Of a stretch of 64,000 bases of DNA, positions 43,511-51,417 are shown piece after piece. Position numbers and translations under genes: made by a program. The notes beneath the pieces are model-generated. The model ran no database searches. It was not told the DNA's origin and was given only the letters and a program-made list of their open reading frames with translations. Within the stretch, counting starts at the first letter, position 1; every line of letters begins with the position of its first letter. This stretch comes from Cellulomonas sp. NS3 (GTDB lineage: Bacteria > Actinomycetota > Actinomycetes > Actinomycetales > Cellulomonadaceae), in NCBI RefSeq assembly GCF_024757985.1, contig NZ_CP103289.1, positions 2,728,001 through 2,792,000 on the forward strand, given 5' to 3'.

Positions 43511-43804
43511 GCCGGCGCGCGGCGCGCGGGTCGGGGTGGTCGTCCGGGCAGCGCCCGAACCGGACCCTCAGGCGGGCGGGATGTTCTGGTTCAGCGGAAG
43601 ACGTTGCCTTGGAAGTGCGACGAGCGGCACCGCGAGCAGCGGCGCGCACGCTGACGCCGGCTCTTCCGCCGCGACCGCTGAACCATGAGGCAACGGATCG
43701 GACCGGACCGGACCCGACCCCGCCGACCCCTGGGTAGAGAATCCGCTGGACACGCGTACATGTACTCAAACCTTCGTTTGAGCACACCCAGAGCGGACCG
43801 ACGG
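43511..43804. other. Gene-free stretch with repeat 11, right end of array
   Basis: About 290 bases. No gene is supported. Repeat 11 at 43756-43787 is the last copy of the main array, 18 bases from the stop of the LysR gene. Confidence 0.5.
43756..43787 (+). repeat. Cassette repeat copy 11
   Basis: Left arm GTACATGTACTCAAACC, centre TT, right arm CGTTTGAGCACAC. Confidence 0.92.
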
Positions 43805-44671
43805 TCAGCTGGATGAGGCGTCGGCGTAGAGCTCGGCGGCGAGGTGCATGAGCGCGGCGGCGTGCGGGGGGTCGCCGTCGCGCCACCAGGCGAGCCAGAC
43901 GGGGACGGGTGGGGCGTCGCGCACCGGCCGGTAGACGATTCCGGGACGGGGATGCTGCCAGGTGGTGGCTTCGGAGGTGATGCCGATCGCCTGCCCGGCG
44001 GCGATCAGGGTGAGCCACTCGTCGACGTTGTGGGTGTCGCGGGTCTGGGCGGGCGCCGCGTCGGGGGGCCACAGGTCCTCCGTGGTCGTGCCGGTGCGGG
44101 CGTCGATGCCGACGGTGGTCCCGGCGAAGTCGCGCATGCGGACGCTGCGCCGGCGCGCCAGGGGGTGGTCCGTGGCCAGCGCGGCGTACCGGGCTTCGAC
44201 GCCGACAAGGGCGGAGGCGAACCGGCGCTCGTCGAGCGGGCGACGCGTCACGGCGATATCGGCGGCACCTTCGAGCAGGCCTGCGGTGGCCGTGCCGGCC
44301 TGGACGAAGACCACCGTGGAGCCGGGGTGCTCGGCGGCCCACCGTCGCTGGAGCGGGGTGGTGTGCCGGCCGAGTGCGGCCCAGGCGTAGCCGACCCGCA
44401 CCTCGGTCCCGGTCACAGTGGCGACCTGCGCGATCGCGTCCATCTCCTCGAGAACCCGGCGTGCATGAGTGGCCACGCGGGTGCCAGCCACGGTGGGTAG
44501 GGCACCACGGTTGGTGCGCTGCACAAGCCGCGCGCCCACCGATCGCTCAAGGTCCGCCACGGCGCGCGACACCGAGGCTTGCGAGGTGTTCAGGGCGATC
44601 GCCGCGTCGGTGAACGTGCCCTCGTCGACGACCGCAACCAGCGACCGCAGGTGTCGCACTTCCACAGCCAT
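43805..44671 (-). CDS. LysR family transcriptional regulator
   Basis: The 288-residue protein has an N-terminal winged HTH (LRSLVAVVDEGTFTDAAIAL, NTSQASVSRAVADLERSVGA) and a periplasmic-binding-protein-like effector domain. A start at 44671 gives the usual N-terminus; an ATG at 44689 is possible but lies inside the operator. It is divergent from the EamA transporter gene, 67 bases apart, and probably controls it. The effector is not known. Confidence 0.92.
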   Translation of the reverse strand: MAVEVRHLRSLVAVVDEGTFTDAAIALNTSQASVSRAVADLERSVGARLVQRTNRGALPTVAGTRVATHARRVLEEMDAIAQVATVTGTEVRVGYAWAALGRHTTPLQRRWAAEHPGSTVVFVQAGTATAGLLEGAADIAVTRRPLDERRFASALVGVEARYAALATDHPLARRRSVRMRDFAGTTVGIDARTGTTTEDLWPPDAAPAQTRDTHNVDEWLTLIAAGQAIGITSEATTWQHPRPGIVYRPVRDAPPVPVWLAWWRDGDPPHAAALMHLAAELYADASSS

Positions 44672-44686
44672 ACGCACAGCGTATGG
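44668..44686. promoter_or_regulatory. LysR-type operator over the regulator's start
   Basis: CCATACGC-ACA-GCGTATGG is a perfect 8-bp inverted repeat containing the T-N11-A motif of LysR boxes. It covers the ATG of the regulator, suggesting autorepression, and lies about 53 bases before the EamA start. Confidence 0.65.
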
Positions 44687-44738
44687 CACTGCGCACGTTG
44701 CATTTCACGCATCGCTGTCGGGTCATCAGGCTCGTCCT

Positions 44739-45713
44739 ATGGGCCATTCCGAGAGCCAGATGATCCGCAGCGCAGCTCCGCATTCCCTGCGTGACGATGC
44801 TGGCGAGCGGACGACACCACGATGGCGTGCTGTCGTCACCGTGCTGGTCAGCGCGACGAGCAACCAGGTCGGTGCGGGACTGGGCGCGCAGGCGTTCGAC
44901 GTCGTCGGGCCCGCTGGCGTCGTGGCTGCGCGGCAGGTCGTCGCCGCCGCTGTCCTGCTGCCGGTGGCGCGCCCAGCGGTGCGCCGGATGAGCTGGTCGC
45001 AGTGGTGGCCGACGCTGCTGCTCGCGCTCGTGTTCGCCACGATGAACCTGACCCTGTACACGGCCATCGAGCGGATCGGTCTGGCTCTGGCGATCACGCT
45101 GGAGTTCCTCGGGCCCTTGGCGGTGGCACTGGCCGCGTCCCGCACCCGGCTGGACTCGGTGACCGCAGCCGTCGCGGCGGCCGGGGTGTACGTGCTGGTG
45201 CTGCCCGGCCCCGCGAGCGACCTGCCGGGCGTGGCGCTCGGCCTCGCGGCGGGGGCGTGCTGGGCCGGCTACATCGTGCTGAACCGGGTCGTCGGGGCGC
45301 GGCTGCCCGGGCTGCAGGCGCCGGCACTGGCCAGCGGGTTGTGCGCGCTGGGATACCTGCCGGTCCTGGTAGTCCTGACCTTCGACGACCGATGGGACAC
45401 CTCGACCGTGGCAAGCGTCGTGGCTGCAGGGCTGCTGTCCTCCGTGGTGCCGTACGCGGTGGACCTGGTGGCGCTGCGCACCGTCCCGCCCCGGCTGTTC
45501 GGGGTGCTGTCCAGCGCCCAGCCGGCACTGGCGGCTCTGGTGGGGCTGGTGCTGCTCGGTCAGGAACTGGCCGCGCATGAGCTGGTCGGCATCGGCATCG
45601 TCGTCATCACGAACGTCCTGGCCGTCACGGCCTCCCCCGCCCGACGGCTCAGGGCGCGGCGCGGCGGTACTCGCGGGGCGTCGTGCCGGTCTCGGCGCGG
45701 AACTGCCGGTTGA
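44739..45713 (+). CDS. EamA/DMT family transporter (RhtA-like)
   Basis: The 324-residue protein has ten predicted transmembrane helices and two EamA repeats, with LEFLGPLAVALAASRTRLDS and PYAVDLVALRTVPPRLFGVL then SSAQPALAALVGLVLLGQEL, the RhtA-like pattern of threonine/homoserine or purine exporters. ATG at 44739 is used; the in-frame sequence upstream overlaps the LysR gene. The last 65 bases overlap the AraC gene tail to tail. Probably a drug/metabolite exporter under LysR control. Confidence 0.88.
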   Translation: MGHSESQMIRSAAPHSLRDDAGERTTPRWRAVVTVLVSATSNQVGAGLGAQAFDVVGPAGVVAARQVVAAAVLLPVARPAVRRMSWSQWWPTLLLALVFATMNLTLYTAIERIGLALAITLEFLGPLAVALAASRTRLDSVTAAVAAAGVYVLVLPGPASDLPGVALGLAAGACWAGYIVLNRVVGARLPGLQAPALASGLCALGYLPVLVVLTFDDRWDTSTVASVVAAGLLSSVVPYAVDLVALRTVPPRLFGVLSSAQPALAALVGLVLLGQELAAHELVGIGIVVITNVLAVTASPARRLRARRGGTRGASCRSRRGTAG

Positions 45714-46572
45714 AGTTCGACAGGTTGGTGTACCCGACGGCGTAGCAGACCTCGACGACCGGCATGCTGGTCTCGGCCAGCAGCCGGCAGGCGTGCACGA
45801 TCCGCAGGCGTCGCACCATGTCGGAGAAACCGCGCCCGGCCGCGCGCTGGAAGAACCGCGAGAACGTCGAGGGGCTCATGCCCACGAGCTCCGCGGCGTG
45901 GCTCATCCGCACGTCTGACGCGAGGTTCTCGGTGACGTACCGCAGCACGGTGTCCACCCGTTGCTGGACGCCGGGGTCAGCGGACCGCGCGAGTCGCGCG
46001 GTGGCCAGCGTGTGCCGTTGGTCTGCGGGCGCCCGCGCCAGCACGGCCACGAGGGCGAAGAGGTGGTGCAGGCGCTCTGCCCCGGTCGTGGTGCCCACCG
46101 CTTCGAGGTGGCCGGCGGCGTCCACGGCGGCAGGCCCGGTGTACTCCAGTCCGCGCGCGGCCGAGTCGAACAGGCGCACCGCCTCACCCGCCTCCGGCAC
46201 CACCTCGGCGAGCTGACGCATCCGGTCGGGGTGGATCTGCAGCACCGCGTCGCGCTTCTCGATGACCTCCCCCGGCTCGAGGTCGCTGATCCAGTCGTGA
46301 GGTAGTCCCGAACCCACGACGACGAAGTGCCCGGGCCGGAACGCCGAGACGTGGTCACCGACGAGGGTCAGGCCCGTGCTGGCACGGATGAGGTGGAACT
46401 CGACCTCCGGGTGGGTGTGCCAGCGCGCGAGGGGGTGCGGGTAGTCGTGCTCGTGCCAGCGCACCATGCTGTCCGGGTCCGCCATGACGGCCTCCCGCAC
46501 CGGCACCCGGCCCGCATCACGCGCGAGGAAGGACCCGCGGGAGCGCGGCGCGACCTTCGAGGTGGGCGTCAT
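45649..46572 (-). CDS. AraC family transcriptional regulator
   Basis: The 307-residue protein has a cupin-like sensor domain in the first half (HPEVEFHLIRASTGLTLVGD, FVVVGSGLPHDW) and a C-terminal AraC double HTH (MSHAAELVGMSPSTFSRFFQ and EVCYAVGYTNLSNFNRQFRA). It is divergent from the polyol operon (196 bases apart) and is the likely activator of it, with a sugar or polyol as effector. Confidence 0.9.
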   Translation of the reverse strand: MTPTSKVAPRSRGSFLARDAGRVPVREAVMADPDSMVRWHEHDYPHPLARWHTHPEVEFHLIRASTGLTLVGDHVSAFRPGHFVVVGSGLPHDWISDLEPGEVIEKRDAVLQIHPDRMRQLAEVVPEAGEAVRLFDSAARGLEYTGPAAVDAAGHLEAVGTTTGAERLHHLFALVAVLARAPADQRHTLATARLARSADPGVQQRVDTVLRYVTENLASDVRMSHAAELVGMSPSTFSRFFQRAAGRGFSDMVRRLRIVHACRLLAETSMPVVEVCYAVGYTNLSNFNRQFRAETGTTPREYRRAAP

Positions 46573-46767
46573 CGCGCCTCCGCCGGTTGGTGGGCCTGAC
46601 GTGCACGGCAGCACTCCGTACCGGCGCGCACCGTGCAATTCAGTATCAGTTCACCGAGTTCTGCCGCGCTAGATACCGGTTCGTCCGGATCTGACGATTG
46701 AGGTCCTGCTCACACCGGGACGGCGCGGCACACGGTGGTGCCCGTCCCCCTCTTTCGAGGTGGCAAC

Positions 46768-48072
46768 ATGTTGCTCGGTCTTCCACGCAAGCTGATCTTC
46801 GGGTTCGTCGCCGTCGCGCTGTTCATGACCGGCGACGGCTTCGAGCTGACGTTCTTGTCCAAGTACCTCGTCGACCTGGGCTACTCCCAGGTCGACGCGG
46901 CTCTCGTGTTCACCGTCTACGGGTTCGTCGCCGCGATCTCGGCGTGGAGCTCAGGGGTCATCGCGGAGATGTTCGGGGCCCGGCGCGTCATGATCACCGG
47001 CGGGGTGATGTGGCTCGTCCTGCACGTGCTGTTCCTCACCTTCGGGATCGGGTCGGGCAGCCTGCCGCTGATCCTGACGATCTACGGCGCGCGGGCGCTG
47101 GCCTACCCGCTGTTCATCTACGCCTTCGTGGTCCTGATCGCCCAGTCCGTGGACCGCAGCAAGCTCGCCTCGGCGATGGGCTGGTACTGGGCCGCGTACT
47201 CGATGGGCATCGGCGTCCTGGGCACCTACCTCCCCAGCTGGCTCATCCCGCTGGTCGGGGAGCGCGCGACGCTGTGGCTCGCCCTGCCGTGGGTCGCCGC
47301 CGGCGTGGTGCTGTGCGTCGTGCTCGTCCCGCGTCAGGTCGGCGCCACCGCACTCGTCGAGAAGCTCGACGACCGCCGTGCGCGCCTGCGTGAGCTCGCC
47401 CGCGGAGCGACGATCCTCGGGGAGAACCGGCAGATCCTGCTCGCCGCGATGGTCCGGGTCATCTGCAACCTGACCCTGTTCGGCTTCCCCGTGATCATGC
47501 CGCTCTACCTCGCCAGCGAGGACGGCGGCGGGCGCGCCTGGTTCGAGGTGACGGACTGGATGCGGATCTGGGGCCTGATGTTCGCCGTCACCCTGTTCAC
47601 GAACATCATGTGGGGCCGCATCGGAGACCGGTTCGGCTGGATGCGCCAGATGCGCTGGTACGGGTGCCTGGGCTGCGTCGTGGCGACCTTGTCCTTCTAT
47701 TACATCCCCCAGTGGTTCGGCGCGAACCTGCCGCTGATGATGGGCGCCGCCGTCCTGCTCGGCATCGCGGTCTCCGCGTTCGTCCCGATGGGCGCGATCT
47801 TCCCGGCCCTGGCACCCGACCACCGCGGTGCCGCGATCTCCGCGCACAACCTCGCCGCCGGCGTCTCGACCTTCCTCGGCCCGGCGATCGCCACGGTGCT
47901 GCTCCCCTCCTTCGGCCCCGGCGGGGTGTGCTGGGCCTACGCCGGCCTGTACGTCGTCGGCGCCGTCCTGACGCTGTTCATCCACCCCCACCAGCCCGGC
48001 ATCGTCGAGCGCCGCGTGACCCGGCGGTCCGCCGCCGCTGCTGCTGCGCACCCGGCGGCGGTGGCGGGATGA
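46768..48072 (+). CDS. MFS transporter, polyol/sugar type (RbtT/DalT/CsbX-like)
   Basis: The 434-residue protein has 12 transmembrane segments and resembles the ribitol/arabitol (RbtT, DalT) and CsbX permeases: LFMTGDGFELTFLSKYLVDL, FGARRVMITGG and GDRFGWMRQMRWYG, the last the usual charged loop between helices 8 and 9. GAGGTGG lies six bases before the ATG at 46768. It would take up a polyol with H+. Its stop overlaps the kinase start by four bases (ATGA). First gene of the operon. Confidence 0.85.
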   Translation: MLLGLPRKLIFGFVAVALFMTGDGFELTFLSKYLVDLGYSQVDAALVFTVYGFVAAISAWSSGVIAEMFGARRVMITGGVMWLVLHVLFLTFGIGSGSLPLILTIYGARALAYPLFIYAFVVLIAQSVDRSKLASAMGWYWAAYSMGIGVLGTYLPSWLIPLVGERATLWLALPWVAAGVVLCVVLVPRQVGATALVEKLDDRRARLRELARGATILGENRQILLAAMVRVICNLTLFGFPVIMPLYLASEDGGGRAWFEVTDWMRIWGLMFAVTLFTNIMWGRIGDRFGWMRQMRWYGCLGCVVATLSFYYIPQWFGANLPLMMGAAVLLGIAVSAFVPMGAIFPALAPDHRGAAISAHNLAAGVSTFLGPAIATVLLPSFGPGGVCWAYAGLYVVGAVLTLFIHPHQPGIVERRVTRRSAAAAAAHPAAVAG

Positions 48073-49107
48073 CCACGACCCGAACCGAGGACCGCGCCGC
48101 GTACCTGGTCGTCGGCGAAGCGCTCGTCGACCAGGTCGTCCGCCCGGACGGGACACGGTCCAGCCACGCCGGAGGCAGCCCCGCGAACGTGGCGCTCGGG
48201 CTCGCACGCCTCGGGCGGCCCGTCACGCTGCTGACCGAGCTCGGGGCCGACGACCACGGGGACCTGATCCGTCGCGCACTCACGACCGCAGGAGTCCACG
48301 TCGAGGCCCGCACCACCGCATCACCGACCTCGAGCGCCCGAGCAGTGCTCGACGCCCACGGGTCAGCGATGTACGACTTCGACATCCGGTGGACGCTCGA
48401 TCCCCGAATGGCCGGACCGGCCGCGTCCGTCACCCACGTGCACACCGGCTCGATCGCCACGGCCCTGCACCCGGGCGCCGCGCTCGTCGAGACCTTCATG
48501 CACGACGTGCGGGGCACCGCGACGACCAGCTTCGACCCGAGCATCCGCCCGGCCCTGTGCGGACCGCGGCGCGACGCCGTCGCCTCCGTCGAGCGCTTCG
48601 TCGCACTCAGCGACGTCGTCAAGGCCAGCAGCGAGGACATCGCCTGGCTCTACCCCCAACACCACACTCGACGCCGTCGCCGAACGCTGGCTCGACCTCG
48701 GCCCCGCCCTCGTCGTGGTGACCCGAGGCGCCCTCGGCGCCTACGTCCTCACCCGCCAGGGCCCGCTCGAGGTCACGCCAGTCCCCGTCGCGGTCGCCGA
48801 CACGGTCGGAGCCGGCGACTCGTTCATGGCCGCGCTGCTCGACGGGCTGGCCCTCGCCGACCTCCTCGGCGCCGCGCACCGCGACGAGCTCCGCGCAGCC
48901 GACCGCACCCGCATCACCCGGGCACTCACCCGAGCGACGCGGGCCGCCGCACTCACGGTGTCACGACCCGGCGCCGACCTCCCGACCGCGACCGACCTGG
49001 CCGACTCCCCGCCGGCCCGCCCAGCCCGCACCCGCACATCCCGGCACAACACCACCGGCACGCCGCCCCGGCGCGCGGCCGACCTCACCGAGCGGAGCAC
49101 CTCATGA
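48069..49107 (+). pseudogene. PfkB family carbohydrate kinase with a one-base frameshift
   Basis: The first frame (48069 to about 48655) encodes the N-terminal two thirds: YLVVGEALVDQVVRPDG, GGSPANVALGLARLGRPVTL and VKASSEDIAWLYP. The rest is in the next frame and reads NTTLDAVAERWLDLGPALVV, VTRGALGAYVL and GAGDSFMAALLDGL, which holds the catalytic Asp of the PfkB C-terminal signature. The frames meet at a run of five C at 48653-48657, where one C is extra. The C-terminal stop overlaps the next gene by four bases, so the restored gene fits the operon. As read, the kinase is split and lacks the catalytic base; a base-calling error is possible. Substrate is probably fructose or another sugar. 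Confidence 0.85.
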
Positions 49108-50174
49108 GCCTCGTCCAGAACGCCCCCACCTCACCCACCACCTCCGGCACGATGCTCCGCGCCGTCGCCGAGCCGACCACCGGCGTGCGACTCGAGGCCG
49201 CCCAGATCCCGGCCCCGGGCCCCGGCGACGTCCTCGTCCGCAGCACCCTGGTCGGCATCTGCGGCTCCGACACCCACGCAGTCGCCGGCCACCACCCTTT
49301 CCTCACCGCCCCCTACGTCCCCGGCCACGAAGCCACCGGCGTCGTCGTCCAGGTCGGCGCGGGCGTCGACACCTCACGCGTCGGACAGCGGGTGCTGCTC
49401 AAGCCGAACGTCGCCTGCGGCACGTGCGTGAACTGCCGCGTCGACCGCAGCAACGCGTGCGAGACCCTCGCCTGGATCGGGTGCGACCCCTCACGCGAAC
49501 GGTCCGGCGCCATGGCCGGCTACTTCCTCGCTCCCGACACCAACCTCTTCACCGTCCCCGACGGCGTCGACGACCAGGCCGCCGTCCTCGTGGAGTGCCT
49601 GGCCACACCCGTCCACGCCGCCCGCATCGCCGGCGACCTGACCGGCGCCCGCGTCGTCGTCCTCGGCGCCGGGACCATCGGCGTGCTGTGCGTCGTCGCC
49701 GCGCTCCGCGCCGGCGCCGCCACCGTTGTCGTCACCGACATGGACGCCGCCAAGCTCGACCGCGCCGTACGCATCGGCGCAACCGGCGGCGCACTGGCAT
49801 CCGCACCGGACGTCAACGCACAGGTCTCCGACGCCCTCGGCGGCCCCGCCGACGTCGTCTTCGACTGCGTCGCGAACGAGCGCTCCATCGCCCAGGCCGT
49901 CGAGCTCCTGCGCCGTGCCGGCACCCTGCTGCTCGTCGGAGTCCCGCCGCGCCCCGGGACCGTGAACCTGCCGATCGTCCAGGACTGGGAGCTGCGCATC
50001 CAGGGCTGCGCCGCCTACACCGAAGCCGACGTCCACGCTTCGATCGCCATCGCCGCCGACGGCGGACTGCCCGTCGACGAGATCATCTCTACGACCTACA
50101 GCCTCCACGACGTCGCCGTCGCCTTCGAACGAGCCGCCGCCGACAGCTCCGGCAAGGTGCTCGTCGCCCCCTGA
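49104..50174 (+). CDS. Zn-dependent medium-chain dehydrogenase (polyol/sorbitol type)
   Basis: The 356-residue protein is an MDR alcohol dehydrogenase: catalytic Zn ligands in GICGSDTHAVAGHHPF and PGHEATG, structural Zn cysteines in ACGTCVNCRVDRSNAC, and a Rossmann motif VVLGAGTIGVLCVVAALRAG followed by the Asp of VVTDMDAAKLDRA, favouring NAD+. Together with the transporter and kinase it suggests oxidation of a polyol to a ketose, then phosphorylation. ATG at 49104 overlaps the kinase stop by four bases. A long-loop hairpin follows. Confidence 0.9.
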   Translation: MSLVQNAPTSPTTSGTMLRAVAEPTTGVRLEAAQIPAPGPGDVLVRSTLVGICGSDTHAVAGHHPFLTAPYVPGHEATGVVVQVGAGVDTSRVGQRVLLKPNVACGTCVNCRVDRSNACETLAWIGCDPSRERSGAMAGYFLAPDTNLFTVPDGVDDQAAVLVECLATPVHAARIAGDLTGARVVVLGAGTIGVLCVVAALRAGAATVVVTDMDAAKLDRAVRIGATGGALASAPDVNAQVSDALGGPADVVFDCVANERSIAQAVELLRRAGTLLLVGVPPRPGTVNLPIVQDWELRIQGCAAYTEADVHASIAIAADGGLPVDEIISTTYSLHDVAVAFERAAADSSGKVLVAP

Positions 50175-50182
50175 TCGGCCCA

Positions 50183-50226
50183 GGGTGCTCGTTGTCCCGT
50201 GGCCGCACACCCGACCACGAGCACCC
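50183..50226 (+). terminator. Possible terminator after the polyol operon
   Basis: A 10-bp inverted repeat (50183-50192 with 50217-50226) with a 24-base loop begins 9 bases after the dehydrogenase stop. The large loop makes this only moderately convincing. Confidence 0.45.
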
Positions 50227-50778
50227 CGCGCTGCGGGGCCGAGCAGTCCTATGGCACGGCCCGCGCGTCGACAACCAGATCCGCAACGGCCTCATCCACC
50301 GAACCCGCCAACGCGTCGGCGCACAAGACCTCCCGCCCGTCGACGCCAACGGCCACTACCGCCTCGGCCCCGACGTGACATCCGACTGCGGCGAGTTTCA
50401 GCGCCTGGCGGAACAAGGTCTCGCGACAGACACAGACGGCGTCCAAGCGCCACTCGGGACCCACGAGCTCGTGCGGGATCGCCCGCTCTGCGGGACCGAT
50501 GGCAGCGAGTCAGCTGGGCTGAACACGACGCGCAGACGATGGTTGCCGCCATCGTCGACATCGCGCACGTCCTGTCGACAGGGCTCGTCGCCACCGGCGA
50601 CTTCCGGGGCGCTATCCTCACTGCTACACATGGCTTGCTCGCGGAATCCTGCTCCGAAACGCTGTACGTGGACGCGATCCGCGCCGCACGTGCCTCGGGA
50701 GCCGCAGACGAAGCGGAGCGCCTGTCTGATCAGCTGCGCGCCACTCTGGAAGCGCTCGATCCCGAGTACGCGTCGTGA
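50225..50778 (+). pseudogene. Decayed C-terminal part of a LysM/BTAD-type regulator-like protein
   Basis: One frame reads LWHGPRVDNQIRNGLIHRTR, then PPVDANGHYRLGPDVTSD, a winged-helix end followed by the start of a bacterial transcriptional activator domain (BTAD). After a frame change near 50470-50490, another frame continues WAEHDAQTMVAAIVDIAHVL and AILTATHGLLAESCSETLYV, then DAIRAARASGAADEAERLSD, the helical BTAD end, to a stop at 50778. The N-terminal two thirds are missing. Such LysM-BTAD proteins are common in actinobacterial integrative conjugative elements, so this is probably a remnant of a mobile element. Confidence 0.65.
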
Positions 50779-50865
50779 TGGAGGGGTCGCCTCTTGCGCC
50801 CTCGTCGCAAGAACCGTTCCTCGAACTCGCTGTCCGGCGCGTGCTCTGCGCGCGCGAAGCTCTAG

Positions 50866-51384
50866 CTCGACGAGGCCGCCTGGCACCAGCAACGCGCACG
50901 GGACCCCGATGCCCGCTGCGCCGCCAGCCTCGCCCTGCCGCTGCGCACCTCTGGCGGGGCCGCTGGGTGCCTCGCGATCTACTCCGCGGACCCCCACGCC
51001 TTCGAGGACCTCGCGACCGTGCTCGCCGCTGCTGGCACGCCCGGCGAGATGCCGGTTCCGAACCAGGATCTGCCCAGGCGCGCCCTCGACGACGCCTACC
51101 GCGGCCCTGCAGCCCTCACCGAGCTCGACGACACCGAGCTCGCCGCGGGCTTCCTCATGGGCACCCTGCGCGTCAGCCCCGACGAGGCGCGACAGGTCCT
51201 CCGCATGGGCGCCCTACGCCGCGGCGTCACCCTCGCCAGAACCGTCCTCAACCCCTTCCACCCGCTCACGGTCCGCACCGTGTGCTCCACGGCCCCACTC
51301 AGTACATGTGCTCAACGTTCGTTCAAGGACACCGAGCAGACCCGTCGATCGCCTCGCGCGATCGGAGCGCACGCGCGTCCGTAG
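50866..51384 (+). pseudogene. Fragment resembling a GAF-ANTAR protein, ends in repeat 12
   Basis: After an in-frame stop at 50863 the frame reads AASLALPLRTSGGAAGCLAI then YSADPHAFEDLATVLA, like the end of a GAF domain. ELAAGFLMGTLRVSPDEARQ and VLRMGALRRGVTLARTVLNP follow, similar to an ANTAR domain. The N-terminal GAF half is absent and no good start exists. The frame runs through repeat 12 and stops at 51384, so the true C-terminus was probably cut at the repeat. Moderate identification. Confidence 0.5.
51302..51333 (+). repeat. Outlying cassette repeat copy 12
   Basis: Left arm GTACATGTGCTCAACG, centre TT, right arm CGTTCAAGGACACC. Same orientation as the array but 7.5 kb away. One base of the left arm is missing (CAACG for CAAACG). 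Confidence 0.85.
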
Positions 51385-51417
51385 AGTGGCCGGACGGCCC
51401 CTGACGGAAGGCGACGC

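Noticed and set aside
43540-43740. Small frames on both strands next to repeat 11
   Set aside because: Short, no Shine-Dalgarno, no family, and overlapping on both strands.
34745-43787. Classical integron attC sites
   Set aside because: attC sites have RYYYAAC and GTTRRRY boxes far apart with variable inner parts. Here the arms are separated by only two bases, only copies 1 and 12 match RYYYAAC, and there is no IntI gene.
34745-43787. CRISPR array
   Set aside because: Copies are 350-1330 bases apart with genes between them, and no cas genes are present.
34745-43787. Operators of one shared regulator
   Set aside because: Repeats sit at gene ends, one lies before a convergent gene's 3' end, distances to starts vary from 35 to 260 bases, and the genes are unrelated. 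Not fully excluded.
34745-43787. Intrinsic terminators or dif sites
   Set aside because: The stems are AT-rich for this genome, have almost no loop and no T-tract. They do not resemble the actinobacterial dif sequence as I remember it.
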